Positions 33,117 to 45,533 of a stretch of DNA of 64,000 nucleotides are shown here, in pieces. The translations under genes were made by a program, and so were the position numbers. The notes below the pieces were generated by a model that saw nothing but the letters and a program-made list of their open reading frames with translations, did no database searches and was not told the DNA's origin. Origin of the DNA: Aquanectria penicillioides (Eukaryota; Ascomycota; Sordariomycetes; Hypocreales; Nectriaceae). The stretch lies in NCBI GenBank assembly GCA_003415625.1, contig PYIU01000002.1, positions 5,704,001 to 5,768,000 on the forward strand, in the 5' to 3' direction. The stretch's first letter is position 1; every line of letters begins with the position of its first letter.

Positions 33117-34728
33117 TCAGCGTTTGCTACTGTGCGAACTACCACTCTCACCCTCAATTCCGGCCTCCGGATTCGGATAGTACCACGCAGCGACAGCGAT
33201 AGCAAAGTATAAAACGAGGAGAAGAAACCCCTCGAGATAGTTACTTTTCTGATCCTGCAGGAATCTACCCACCGTGAGGATGGCCAGAACCAGCATGACA
33301 AGGTGAAAGACATCGAAGCTTAGGTCCATGTCTTTCTGCAAGCCCCAACCAACGATAACGGCCAATGGACCGGTGAACAGGGCTGTCTGAAGAGTGGCAC
33401 CAAGGACATGAGACAAAGCAAAGTTCATCTGGTTATCCCAGGCTTCGTCAAGCGCGGTCAGATGCTCAGCAAACTTCTCAACCAGTGGCACCAGAATAAG
33501 GCCCATGAAAGCATCAGTCACACCGCCATGTTCGATGACGGGCTCGATCTGGAGAACTAGGATGATTGCATTGTGAGTGACAAGACCGACAGAGATGATT
33601 AGAGCGACTATGGACTCTGTGAGTGTAAGCTTAGGCTTAGCCTCGACCTTCTCCTTATCCCGATCGCGCTGTTCGTCGTGCTCAAAGACTGCATCGTAGA
33701 TTCCATGATGCGTACGAACTTGGAAGAAAACATATACACAATAGGCGATCATGAGAAGCACTGAGATGACACGAGAGATCTGGAGGACCTGGTGTGGAAG
33801 GTCGTCAATAGACAGGTCGGTTGTTTGTAAGCCGTGGTTAAAAATTGTTGGAACTCCCAGGACAACACCGCTAAGAGAGACTGTTAGAGAGGCAACAAAC
33901 ACAAGGCTAGTCCGAGATAGATCAGCTTACGCAGTAAGAAGCAGTCCGCTTCCAGCTTCGCTAATAGCCTCGCTGAAGGTTTGCTCCTCGCTTAGCAGAC
34001 CACCAGCGAAGAAACAGGCACCCAAGCAAAGAAGCATGGTGGCCAAGATGGATCCAAGAATAGCGGCTTGGATGACGTAAAATAAGTCCTTCGACAAAAG
34101 CACCATGAACAAGACAATTTCAACAACTGAACCGCAGCTAAGAATGTTTAGAATAGAATGGCACGTGGGTGCTAGGAAGAGAGGAACCAAAACTTACGTG
34201 ATCTCGGTCAAAACGCCAAAAACGTGAGGGAGTTTCCGAGCAAGCTCTTGGCCAGCAAAGCCGATCATATTGGCACAGGGCACCATTGCGATGTAGGCAA
34301 GAGTGAAGATGAGGATATGGTGATCGGGCAACGCGTCTGTTTAGTGGAAACCAGTTAGTTAGTTGCCGGGTTGGTGGTAATGGGCAGTCATGGGACTTGG
34401 CGTCAAGTATCGCCAGCAAGGGTGGTGACCTACATCGTACAGCAATGGCAGCTGGTACCACAGGCCATAGGAAATTGCAAACCAAACTGGCACGACTGAC
34501 CGATTTGAAAGAGATGTGGACGAAGTGAATAGGGTGGAATCCAGAGCGTCCACTCTCTCCAGCAGGCCGAATCCACGGCGCTCGAGGATCTCGTGGCTGC
34601 TGATTTCGCTTAAACTCGTTGTATGTGGTTGGCGGAGGGAGCGTCGACTCGGTGGACTCTTGTTGGGGGAGGGGATGGTGGGTGCGCCGAGGCCGCGAGG
34701 ACAGCGGCGGAGAGTAGTTTCCAGTCAT
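33117..34728 (-). CDS. VCX1: Vacuolar Ca2+/H+ exchanger (CAX family, Vcx1-like)
   Basis: Moves cytosolic Ca2+ into the vacuole in exchange for protons. Exons: 34728-34434, 34336-34198, 34137-33931, 33870-33117; 464 residues. The hydrophilic N-terminal tail (PPPTTYNEFKRNQQ...RPAGESGRSGFHPIHF) is typical of fungal members. The two CAX halves follow, each with an acidic helix region: ALPDHHILIFTLAYIAMVPCANMIGFAGQELA with VFGVLTEITSCGSVVEIVLF in the first half, and THNAIILVLQIEPVIEHGG with LILVPLVEKFAEHLTA in the second. A hydrophilic loop rich in Asp, Glu and Lys separates transmembrane groups. The third intron could appear to end at a nearer CTAG giving a 24-nt intron, but the 60-nt version ending CTCTTAG is realistic and keeps LLLTAGVVLGVPTIF. 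An in-frame ATG exists upstream at 34866, but conservation fits the 34728 start. Confidence 0.92.
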
Positions 34729-36508
34729 GGTGAAGTAGACAATCAAGATATCAAGGTTGTGATGAGACAGGGAGTTGGCGAAAGGGATGATCAGGCCCGC
34801 AGAGGAGAGACGCTGGGTAGATATACGCTGCTCATCTCCAGACTCGTCGCACGGGCGGAGGACCACGGAGAAACAGGAATGCTAGATGGCCCGTAGAAGC
34901 AGAGAGGATGACGAGAGGGAGGAAGCGAGAAAGGATCATGCATGTCGCATGTTGTGAGAGGAGCCGCCAGGTCGACCGCTGGCCAGCTGGAACGTTTTGA
35001 TCAAGACGTAGCGATGGCCCTTGCTCATCAGCACCGCAGCGTATCCAACAGGAGGAGCGGGAAGCAGCCACAGAACAAGCGCGATGGGGAACCGGGGAGC
35101 CAGGGAGCCAAGGACCTGGGGTGGCCTCAAACAGGCTTGCCAAAGCTGGCCAGGTACATAGGTACCTACCTTGATCCCTATCATTAGTGCCATCTACATA
35201 GTACAGGTCCACGGGAGAAAAAGAAAGGCAGGTGGCAGGCGGCAGGCGGCAGGCCTCCCTCCCCCCCCACTCCCTTGCCCTCGTTGTCATTGTCGTCATC
35301 GCCTTGGCCTCGTTGTCCCCCACCAACTTTACTCATTGTTCTCCTAGTGGGAATTAGAATCAGATTTACAGTACAACGTTAGACTTATCGGATATGCCCG
35401 CCCAACCGCCCCGCCTACGGCCCCAGTTTCGCATCATTTCCCGTCTTGTTCCCCCTGAACCCGTCATAGCTACTAGCCTCTGCCCATTGTCCGCCAGCCC
35501 CATCACCATCATGAGCCACATGAGGAAGAAATGGACAAAACCCGCAGGAAAAGGAACTTTGGTTTCAACCACGGGAAAAGCGGCATCTCCATTGACTCAG
35601 GTCTGGTTAAAAATGGCATCTTATCCTACGAAAATGAACTCTATTCCCCCAAAAGAAAATACCCCGTACATGGCGTACGACGCCTGCGAATCATATCCCC
35701 AGACAAACATCACCTCGTCAGCTTGGCTGCAGGGCTTGTCGCTGCCAAGTTTCAGTGCATCTTGCCATCTTCCTGCCACTGCCTCCCCCGCGGAACAGCA
35801 CCCTTGGCACCCCAATAACAACCGAATAACCCCGGTTCAAGTCTCTTTGCTACGTGGCCTGAGAGCCAAAGCCGAGAGCCTTCCAGGGTCATGCCATTTG
35901 CAGAAGAACCAAAGCATCCCTTCCGGCCGCTGCTTTGCGCTGTATTCGGCTAAGTGCAACCAACGATCCATAACAGGCGCTTGCTTGGCGGCCCGGCACT
36001 TGGGCTTGCTGACAGCCCTACATGGCTTGTTTCAACGACGATAAGAAGTCACCCACTAGGTTACTGTCGGTAGGTGCCTACATAGTTACCTGCGCAATGC
36101 TCTATCATCACTCTTGCCCGTCGTCCCTATCCTGGCGCCAATCTCTCAATCGGGGATCAACTGCTCTATCGACTGCCCTCTCAAGCAGCATCGTCTTGCC
36201 AGCGTTTGCCAGGCGTTTCAGCCGTCCGCCATTCCAACAAGACTGCACTTTGTATTATGGGCCTATGCCGGCATCGACACCAGCCTCGAGTCACAATGGT
36301 ACCTTTTGTATCGCCTGTTTTGTCGTCGTCAAGGCTGGCCCTGGCCTACAGGCGACCGACCAGGGTCTCATCTTCTAAGCCAGCTCCGGGCGAAATACCA
36401 AGAATAAAACCAAAAATGGATGATGCCAACGCCGCCTCAGGCTCGAGAAACACAGGCACAGCCACTACAGGAGGCAAAATAAGAACTTCGCTGACAGCCG
36501 TCCGTCCC
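34729..36508. other. Intergenic region, no gene recognised
   Basis: Lies upstream of the exchanger (minus) and downstream of HRQ1 (minus). It contains a GGCAGGC-type tandem near 35226-35255, a C8 run near 35263-35270 and a small CCTA/TAGG copy near 35153-35170. Several short open frames overlap, none with a recognisable domain. Confidence 0.55.
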
Positions 36509-39500
36509 TCATATCGTATCGCTAATCCATTTATCAAAACCACCGCCGTGACTCCCAACCCCATATCCCACACGCCCCGGTGAGCCCTCACGGTCTCTCT
36601 GCTGCCCATCGACACTTGAAGATGCTGCACCTCTCGCTCTATAAGGCACCGGTTGCGCAACAACCACTGTGTCAATGCCGACGGGTGTGTGCAATTCCGG
36701 TCCCATAGGCAGCGCCTCAGTATCAATTTTCATGTTTAGCAGACTTCTGAGCACCACTTGGCTTCCGGCCTTGCTCATCACTTCGTTTGATTCTTTGCAT
36801 AGTTCAGACGCCACACACTCCACGCACCCTTGCTCGCATTCACAGGTCTCCACTCTCTGCAGGGCATCTCTCAACAGTTGATCGATGTGATCAAAAGCCT
36901 TGGTGCTAATTCCCGACCCTCCTGCTCCGCCTTTGGTATCGTAAAATGTCAGTCGTGCAGGTCGCTTCCGTTTGGTTTCTTGCTTGGCAAACTCTTTCTT
37001 CGCTGCTTTGCATTCCGTCCGGACATCTCCCGGCATACTGATAACAAACGTCGGCAGAAGACTCATGATAGCATGCTCTGCCGCATGGATCCCGGCGGCC
37101 ACGTGCAGTCGCCGGTCCTGGAGGAGGCTGATTGCTTGCTTGGGCACGTCCAACCACATGCCCTTGCTAAACCGAATCACTGGCGGATTGTCCACCTGTA
37201 CCGCATCCAGCACTCGACCCTTCTTATCCACCTTGAAGAACCCAAACACGTTCTGCTGGATTTTGATTGTTCCGTAGTATGCATGAGAGAGCGATCCCGA
37301 AATCGTTCGAATGGCTTCTGTTTCTGTTGGATCGATGTCCGTAAAGTCTCTTTGCACCGTGGTCCATTCCACCTTGACTCTTTCCACCTTTGCCATTCGC
37401 TTATCTGGCAAAAAATCTCGCACAAGATATGGGTTACCCTGATGCAGGAAGATGGCACCGTCATATATGGTGAAGGTTGCTCTAGAGGCCTCCAGCTCCT
37501 CTAGGACCTCGTTTCGCCCGTTAGTTATATCAACAATCGCGAAATGCTCGTCCTCTGTGTCTCGAATAGCCACGTATTTAGCTGGGATTGGCCGATACCG
37601 ATCATGGCAGTGGTAGAATCCCAGTTCATCCTTCATCAGCCGCTCGTTACAAATCTTTGGTAAGTCCGCTCCAAAGTAGTTTGAGTCCTCTTTCGGCTTG
37701 ATCGGCATCTCATATGCCGCGCATTGAACGTGTCCTTCACGTACAAGAAGGTTCTCCAAGTCCACCTGCAACTCAGCGTTAGGCTTTGTGAACAGTTCAT
37801 CAGGGTGTTGCATATAGTGTTGGTCGGTGGGGAAGCAGTCCCCAACTAGAATTGAGAGTGAATCTTTGTTACGCCGGCCAGCCCGACCACTCTGCTGCCG
37901 CAAGTTGGCAATCGTGTAGGGAAAACCCCAAGTCATGACACAGTCTAGAGACCCGATGTCGATGCCAAGTTCCAATGCTGTAGTGGCCACAATGCCCAAC
38001 AGTCGGCCATCAAACATTTCGCTCTCAATCCTCCTGCGATCTTGTGCCGTATACCCGCCCCGATAGCCCATGACCAGGCCGATACACTCTGGCCTCCCCA
38101 ATGCCTCTAATTCGGATTTGATTGCACTAACCAATACCTCACATTGCGCTCGGATCCTGCAAAAGGCAATAATTCGCACTCCTCTGAGCATCAGGGCGCA
38201 AAAAAGGCGAGCACACTCGAATTTAGCATTCCCACGGCCAGAGGCTGGGTCGCCAGGATCTTTGTATGGAGTATTCCAGCACAAAAACTCTTTACGGCCA
38301 GACGGTGAACCATCGTAGTCGATTAGACGGACATTTTCGATCCCGAATATGGTGGTGAAGTGCTCCTTGGGATTCGCTACAGTTGCAGAACACGAGATGA
38401 ACTTGATCTTTCGATTTCCCAATGCTGCGCATACTCGCCGTAGTCTTCGCATAATGAATGCAACATGCGATCCCATTTGGCCATTGTAGTAATGCAGTTC
38501 ATCCACTAACACACAAGTTAGCTTGAGTCCACCCCATAAGCTTTCCATTACTTGCCAACGACGTATTTCAGGTTCTTCAGAAATGTTCTCCAGCGTTCTT
38601 CCTGGGGAAGAATAGTGACATGCAGCATATCGGGATTTGTAAATATAATTCGCGCCTCCTCACGAATTGAATTGCGTTCGTCCATCGGAGTATCGCCATC
38701 AAAGGTCTCGACTATAATACCATCAAGTTCCGGCATATAGGCTATCATTTCCTTCAGGCTCCGTTTCTGGTCTTGAGCCAATGCCTTGGTTGGAAAGATA
38801 TACATGGCTCTTGAGTCATAGTCTTTTTCCAAGGCATACAAGACGGGAAGTTGATAGATGAGACTTTTCCCGGAGCTTGTGGAGGTTGAAATCACAACAT
38901 TTTGGCCGTCGTTAAGCGCATTGAGTGCCTCCGATTGATGGGCATAAAACTGTGTTATGCCCTTCGCATTATAGAGCGCGTTAACTACATCCTGGCTGAG
39001 GAGAAAGTTTAGATTGCCGTAAATGGCCTCCTGGGGCTCAAAGACCCTATGCCCATCTGGAACAATCTGCCCTGTATACCAAGAGCTCTCTTTGAGTTCT
39101 CGGATAATATCCGGTATCGACTTCCGCGCTTTAGGGATGCTCTCAGGAATAGTATCCACGATTCTCTCTGGGGCACCGTCTTCCTTCATTGCTGGTTTGG
39201 GGGTATGCACTTTAGCCCTTTCTTTTAGTGTAGTTTCCGGATCTACCATGTCATCCACGCATTTGTTGATGAAGGTGTTGACTGCGTTGTTGAATTTCTG
39301 GTTGCGCTTCTCAATTAACGTCATCATTTGCTTCTGACTGAAGACTGGCATCCTAAGCTGCTCCTCACGCAGTCTGCGATTCGGACGCGTCGGTTCGCCA
39401 GAATTCTTGTCTGGGACTTGTCTCTTCAAGTCACCATCGATGAACTCAAAGAAGAGGACCTCACGGCCGCTAGGCTCCAATCCGTAACTAGCAAGTTGCC

Positions 39501-40047
39501 CGAGGCTCTCCGTCCCAGTCCAACCTCCCACAGAGGCATCGCACGCAGGGGCCTGAGATCTTGCTGAATTCCCGGCCCTAAACACTTCATCTCTTTCAAA
39601 TCCCTTGATATCAAGCTGCAGCATAACCTCGTCTACATAGGTGAGGTTGATGCCTTCTGGACGAAGGGCTACCATTGAGGCTACATCTTCGATTGATAGA
39701 CCTCGCTTGATATGTGCCTCAACTGCCGGCTTAATGGTATCAAACGTAGTTGCAAGATGCTTGCGGGTACAGCAGAATGTGAACACCAAGTTGAGAGCCC
39801 GGTGTGTTTGCTCTAACGTCTTGAATGACTGGGGCCAGTCAACTAGGCACGGGACTGTCCGGGTAGCGTCATTCTTGCTACGTGAGTTTGGCTTGCCTGG
39901 TTTCCTGCTTTTCTTGCCGGCTGCATTGCTAGACGAGCTGTTCCCGGAGTCCAGTGTGGCTGTCTCTTGCTCTCCATGTGAGCCACGCTTGCGCTTGCCA
40001 CTCACTGCCGAAGTCGAAGACGTGCCAAGAAGGTCAATATCGGCCAT
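36509..40047 (-). CDS. HRQ1: RecQ4-like DNA helicase HRQ1
   Basis: ATP-dependent 3'-5' DNA helicase acting in interstrand-crosslink repair and telomere maintenance. Exons 40047-38556 and 38505-36509; 1,162 residues. The N-terminus is basic and low in complexity (KRKRGS, KKSRKPGKPNSRSK). SF2 motifs are in order: Q-motif region FYAHQSEALNAL, Walker A STSTSSGKSLIYQ (about residue 393), PTKALAQDQ, motif II VVVDELHYY (DELH, about 499-502, rebuilt across the intron), SCSATVANP, ATTALELGIDIG and QQSGRAGRR. The C-terminal DUF1998/MrfA-type zinc site is the four-cysteine cluster CECEQGCVECVASELC. The single intron appears to be GC-AG (GCAAGT...GTTAG, 50 nt, 38555-38506). It is the only junction that gives KYVVVDELH, and the exon 1 frame otherwise runs to a stop within three codons. 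Confidence 0.95.
38506..38555 (-). other. Probable GC-AG intron of HRQ1
   Basis: The donor G|GCAAGT matches the usual extended consensus of GC introns, and the acceptor is TGTGTTAG. Removal joins KYVV to VDELHYYNG, the helicase motif II. No GT donor gives this reading. Confidence 0.8.
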
Positions 40048-40735
40048 TCTCTTAATGAAACGATCTCATCCTCGTGACAAGCCAACAGGAAAGGAAATGC
40101 GACAAGTGGTGTTCGTTTTCCCAATGGGTCGTTCAGCCTTGTTGTGTTTGAGAGGTTGACGTGAGTGTGGAGATAATGTCGGGTCCCAGTGGTCGCAGAA
40201 GGACGCCAAATCACGTGGCAATGCCTGACAGGGTCGACATCAGAGCAGCCATAGCAAGTATCACGTATTGTAGTCAATACTACCAAAGTCCTCGAGTAGC
40301 CTTTAGAATATAAATTGCATTCATTGGCATAACTACGAGTCATATCTCCAACTTCAGGGTCGGCCTGCTGACAAGAAGTTGGGGATGGAACCTAAAGTTC
40401 CTCCTTGACTCCTGTGCTTCTGCGTGTTATAGCATCCTAGTCTCGGTTATACACAATTCTATCCATGCTGGCTTACATCCATAGCCGGCGAAACCCACAT
40501 ATCTCCATCCATGTATAAACACTGCTGTACCAAACCGGGCATTGCCCTGTATCCTGGGTCGTCTGCCTAATGCCACTGCGTTGGCTCCAGGCCAGTATTT
40601 CATGCAACAGCCCAACTTATCCGAACCATCTATCCCGGATATATAGATCCTGTGGAGGACAGGAATTCGGCTGGACTGCCGGGTGTTGCATCATTATCAT
40701 ACTCATCGGATTATCAAGAATTCATGTTGCAATGC
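40048..40735. other. Intergenic region, no gene seen
   Basis: HRQ1 promoter side and 3' end of the RanBD gene. Nothing else recognised. Confidence 0.6.
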
Positions 40736-42367
40736 CTAGCTGCTTTGGAGTTCCTTTTGGATGATGCCTATTTCGTTCATGAAGGTTTTAGCATTTGCCA
40801 CGGTCATCTATTACATAAAGTCAGTAAAAATAGAAATGGTCGCAAACCACCAGTGGAAAACTCACCCGCATGGTGATGCTGACGGGTTTGGCAGGTTCGC
40901 CTTCAAATGCCGTGAAGAGGATTCCATTAGACTTCATCAAAGCCTTTTCTTGAAACTTCATTGCGGGCAAAATCGCTGTGTTAAGGATGACCCGGTGCGT
41001 TTGATCCTGACGTAGAATGAGTCGAGCAACTTTGTGGCCTTGAGATTCTGTATCGTTGTCCGTCTCTAGCGATGAGGCGTCGAAAGAGCCGGGGATGACC
41101 GCTCCAGACTCGTCGAACTCGACACAGACTCGAGGCACATTGATCTTCAACATGCCTGCTCCTCGCTCTTTCCATCCAGCTTCCTTGTCATGGTAGAACA
41201 TCTTGGCTCTTACCGATATGACAGTTGTTTCGCCCGCTTCGCCGTCGTTTACCTCAACTGGACCATGTCAGTAACCATCAATCGGCACGATGATTCGATA
41301 CCCACCCTTTTGGAGCTTCAGTTTTTTCCTTTCCTCTGACTCCTTTTCCGGCGATTGAGCTCGCTCAGCTTCCTCAGGTCGAGCCTCCTCGTCGCCCGAT
41401 TCGGTGTCGTCGTCGCCTTCCGCATCGCTGTCGGGAGCGCCAAAGGGCTTTGCCGGTTTGTCAGTCTTTAGGGATCCTGACCCAGGGGCTGCAAAGCTAC
41501 CGAGAGGCTTGATGCCCGATAGAGTGGAACCGAATGGACTTCCGCCGAGGGTGTTACTCCCTAGAGCGCTTCCAAATCCATTTGTTCCAGACGATATAGT
41601 AGCAAAAGGCGACGCGCCGGCTACGCTGCCGAAGGTCAACTTGGGAGCAGCAGCAGGTTGGATAGCTGGGACCGCAGCTAGGGAGGCGAAGGAAGAAAGA
41701 GAAGGAGTGCCAGCAGATCCAAAGACGTTGCCTTTGGCTGCGCCGAGGGCCGCAAATGGCGACGTCCCCGACGAGAGTTTGCCGAAACTTGAGGCGGCAA
41801 AAGCACTGGCGGATGTCTGTGGGGGGTCTCGCTTGACTGGTGACTTGCTGACCTCACTGGCGCTGGATGTTTCGTCTTTGGTTGTTGCTGTCGATGGCTG
41901 TCAAGTGTTAGCAGGACGTGCATCTCGCACGCAGCTGAAAAATACCGCCTACGCACCAAGTCTCCCTCGCTAGGGTCTTCGTCACGGTGGCGCTTCTTTT
42001 CAGGTTCCAGCCGAGAGGCCCTGTCTTTGGCTGAATCGGACGAGGCAACACTGTTTGTATCATTCTGGTCCGCTTCCTTGTCGCCATCTAGTTGGTCATG
42101 CGCGCGCTTCTTCTTGGGCGATGCAACTTGCTCCTTCAGGTCGTCATCGGTGGCATCGGTGGCATCGGTCGGGTTGTCAGCCGGGGTAGCAGGGTGAGCG
42201 GCGCTGTGGTCGGCAGAGGGGGTGCCGGAGCCAGCAGTGTCCGGGGCAGGGTCGGAGATGGACGACTGCTTGAGCTCGCGGCGGGCGGCGCGAGTCTCGG
42301 CGTCCTCCTTTGTTTCGATGTTGACAGGCTCGGTCTTAGGGCTGGCGTCTTGAGCGTCGTCGGCCAT
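40736..42367 (-). CDS. Ran-binding (RanBD1) protein with FG motifs, Yrb2/Hba1 (RanBP3)-like
   Basis: Probable cofactor for CRM1 nuclear export that binds RanGTP. Exons: 42367-41957, 41897-41306, 41257-40866, 40807-40736; 488 residues. The N-terminal third is acidic with a basic nuclear-localisation-like stretch SPKKKRAHDQ and EPEKKRHRDED. The middle has dispersed FG motifs (SSFGKL, NVFGSA, LTFGSV, NGFGSA, SPFGST, KPFGAP). The C-terminal RanBD1 fold starts around EVNDGEAGETTVISVRAKMF, with the conserved WKERGAGMLKI and ARLILRQDQTHRVILNTAI, and ends MTVANAKTFMNEIGIIQKELQSS. The last exon is short (72 nt) but in phase behind a clean TTTATGTAATAG acceptor. Nup2 or Nup50 are alternatives with the same domain. 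The basic N-terminus and modest length favour Yrb2/Hba1. Confidence 0.88.
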
Positions 42368-43674
42368 GGCGGGTTGACGGAGCGGTGCGGCGATTCAGTA
42401 CGGTATGGTATGGTACGGTGCGGCGGTTTGATGACGATGGGTTGGGGAGTAGAGGAGGTTAGGCAAGGCAAGGCAAGGCAAGGCAAGGTAAGGCAAGGCA
42501 AGGCAAGGCCAGGCGCGGCGGCACAGGATAAGGAAATGGGATGGGGCTCTTCCGTCCGGGTGGGCTTTGGGCTTTCAGCTTTTAGATGGGAACTGGCCCG
42601 GTAATATAGGGCCTAAGAAATGCCACAGCTAAGAACCACAGCCGAGAAAAACATAGGGGAGCGCCTAATCAACTCAACGAAGCTGTTTGTCTAGTTCAAA
42701 GGGGCACAAAAAAAGAAAGACGGTCGACTGCATCGGCGTGGGATGGCATTGTAGGGTCGTTGTCACCCAGTCCAGGAACAATAAGACCTGACGCCAGCGG
42801 GTTGAGGAGGGTTCCCGGGTCCGCCTCTCCTCCAATCAAGACGATACGGAGTCGCAGACGCCAAAACCAACTAAGACCTTCACCGCCCACGCTTACCACC
42901 TGCAGAGCATCCCGCACCTGTGTTGAGTATGCCAATGGAGTCAACGCGGCCGAACCCCCAAGGAAGGGGTCAAAGAGGCAGGTAGTTTGCTCCTTGATCT
43001 GACAAACGCGTGAGAGAGCGACGACACTATGAAACAACAACAAATATTTGATTTTCCATCCAACGCTTGCATCATACCCACCACATCCCGTCAATTGTGC
43101 AGCCTGGGCGATACGAAGAGATAGATACTGTGCCCTCCTTTCCCATTCACAACAATGAAAACGAAAGTGCATTTTCCTCTTCTCTTCGCTTCCCTTGTCC
43201 TGTCGACACAGTGGCACATCGGTGGTCATGTCGAATATGACCGACCATTCGGGCTTGCGCAGAGTACCCCTTCTAACCTAATGGGCACCGTATACCGCTC
43301 AGCTAGTAGCGCTTGATTTCATAAAAAATGGCACTACAACAGTCGTGCTAATAAGCCCTTGATATGCCGCCTCTCTGAAAAATCCAGCCGTGTTCAAATT
43401 CTAAAGATACAAGCAAGCACATGTGTTCTTTCAATGGGGCCCTGCAGAGGTAAAGAGGAGATAAGACAAATGAGATAGAAAAACAGGAGTAAGGGAAAAC
43501 AGTGGCATAAAAATTGGTTGCTCCAATTACCCCAAGCAGTTGTTACAGTTGAACAGTGAAGTGTGTTCAACGTAGAAATACATAATGGTCCCAGCCTTTC
43601 CATCCAACAACCAACCAACCCTATCAGACACTCCTCTCACACCTAGGGCCTGTCCGCTCAATAGGCATGGTCAC
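42368..43674. other. Intergenic region with pentamer repeat
   Basis: Upstream of the RanBD gene and downstream of the Yip1-family gene, both minus strand. It contains GGTAT-like units near 42400-42425 and the AGGCA tandem. A 177-codon frame at 42696-43229 (minus) has no recognisable feature and I do not call it. Confidence 0.55.
42461..42510 (+). repeat. Pentanucleotide microsatellite (AGGCA)n
   Basis: About ten AGGCA units with one AGGTA and a final AGGCC variant, 95-145 bp upstream of the RanBD gene start, so probably in its promoter or 5' UTR. Confidence 0.92.
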
Positions 43675-44715
43675 TTAGCTGATGAAGCACAGACAACCCA
43701 AGCCGAGGTAGAAGACGAACAGAGGATAGACTGCAATAGCCACTCGGTTCTTGACAACACCGCTACCACCCAAAATACTCACGCCGGCTGCAAGAGACCA
43801 CGCAACCAAAATAAGGTAGACGGGTATCCGAGCGATCCAGTGGAGTCCCAAGGCGGACATCATGGCAGCGAGGACGAGGGGGAATAGGGTGTATCCGATG
43901 ATGCAGACACTCTGAGCAAATGAGCTACCCTTCCAGTTAGCAATTTCCATCAACGTAAGGGTGAAATATGGCGGGGCACGCACATGTTGCCTCCTAGCAA
44001 CTTTATCTGCAGCGTCACAACGGCCTCGCCAATCCAGATCATGGCAAAGACTCCACTGAAAACGTGATCTCTCTGCTCAGCACCGGCAGTGAAGCTCAGT
44101 AGAAGGCTGAGGAGCAAGCAGAAAATAAGAGGGCCCCACAGATCCCAATCACGCAAACCGGGTGTCATGTTACTCTGGAGTAAAGCCTCGGCATCGATCA
44201 TGCGGCTGGCCAGCCCGGTGAGCTCCTCTCTAGTGCCAGAAATGCCAGCCCCACGAATGTTTGAGTACGCGCCCCGTAAGCCTCCTTCTGAGTCGAACAT
44301 GGTTCCACCGAGGAGGTATCGTGGGTACAGCACCTCCCTCAGCTTGGCCCAAACGGCCAGCAGGTCGCGTCGCAGCGTCTCCCACACGGATTCATCAATT
44401 GTATTCTGAGGTGCCCGTCGGTCTTCGCCGGGGATTCTAGAGGTAAGGTAGCCTTCGTTGAGGGGCTGTGAGGCTGAGCTAGAGCCGATGTTGCCAGTCA
44501 GGGGCTGTCGCGAGGACTGGTTTCCGAGGGGGTCATCAAAGTCGTTCAGATCAGCTGCAACTTATTAGCCTCCCCATCCACAACCAGGGGGAAAAGTTCG
44601 ACTGCGTTTCCTAAGCGCATCGTGAAGGGTTCGACTTACCATCATCAGGGTCGATCATCATGTCATCGTCAACCAGAGGCGGGTTCTCATAGTGGCCACG
44701 AGCGCTAGAAGCCAT
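43675..44715 (-). CDS. Yip1-domain membrane protein (Yip4/YIPF6-like)
   Basis: Multi-span Golgi/ER membrane protein of the Yip1 family, which interacts with Rab GTPases in vesicle traffic. Exons: 44715-44640, 44554-43984, 43924-43675; 298 residues. The N-terminal half is cytosolic and acidic (DDDMMIDPDD, ADLNDFDDPLGN). The membrane domain starts after DESVWETLRRDLLAVWAKLREVLYPR. Expected family landmarks are RDWDLWGPLIFCLLLSLLLSF, GVFAMIWIGEAVVTLQIKLLGGN and, across the second intron, ISFAQSVCIIGYTLFPLVLAA. Two further hydrophobic helices end the protein. This pattern fits Yip4/YIPF6 better than Yip1 or Yif1. Introns are GT-AG in matched phase. Confidence 0.92.
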
Positions 44716-45533
44716 GGTGCTGGAGGAGGTCCCACAAGGGACTGGGCGATGTTGTACGCTTTGGGGATCGGGAGGTCAGGCTTAGCTTCGTCAGCTTGTG
44801 AATGCGAAGATTTTGGCGGAGGTAATTCTGTGTGCGCAATTCGAGAGTCTTATTTAATGATGTTGGGATATGGCAGGAGCACCAAATGGAAGCTGACGTA
44901 TCGTGGTTGTGGTGTCCGAAGCCTAGATGCGAAACTTCCACGGTTGCCTCTCCAGGCCCCCCTGGGCAAGCTGGTCCAAGCTTCTCATTGGCCACAGCCA
45001 ATCACATGCACTTAGATGCCGAAACAGGACAAGGAGCGCCCCATACTTCGCACTTTGTCTCCCAGCACTCCTCCCTCGACAATTTATTCCACAAGTCAGT
45101 CAGGCTGGAACTGATCAATATGTTGGTTAGTAAAGAAGAAGGACAAAGGTTCATTAGTATAGGTTTGTCCTCACCGCTATTTCCATGCCCTAATGAAGAG
45201 GCTAGGACCGAAAAAAGAATTATCTAGAAGGACGACTTTGCATTACTTGTGAATCAAGGGCAGCTCAAACTTCATGGGATCACCACAGTCCAACCCAACG
45301 CTTCCACGTGCTGGTTCGTCAGAATGCTTCACTATGAAGAGCCTCAGCTTCCACCGCGGCGAATACCTTGATTGTTATTACTATGATTATGATTATTATG
45401 GTTATTGTGGTTGCTATTACTATCATCATCATCGGTGGCATTGTCTTTCTCTGTCATTTCTCATTATGCAATCTGTGTCACGAAAACCCTCGCGCGTACC
45501 AGTCATGGATCAATAATAGGTCATTTATGAGTA
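44716..45533. other. Intergenic region, no gene seen
   Basis: Promoter of the Yip1-family gene and 3' flank of the PAS gene, both minus strand. It includes a TTATTATGATTATTATGG-like low-complexity stretch near 45370-45430. Confidence 0.55.

Noticed and set aside
33907..33930. 24-nt intron in the Ca2+/H+ exchanger gene
   Set aside because: Too short for a spliceosomal intron. A 60-nt intron ending at 33871 keeps the frame and has a CTAAC branch site.
35825..35850. GGTTCAAGTCT resembling a tRNA B box
   Set aside because: The flanks cannot form a T-arm stem and no A box or acceptor stem is present.
42696..43229. 177-codon minus-strand frame between the RanBD and Yip1-family genes
   Set aside because: No recognisable motif, no splice context, and composition similar to surrounding non-coding DNA. 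It would need transcript or homologue evidence.
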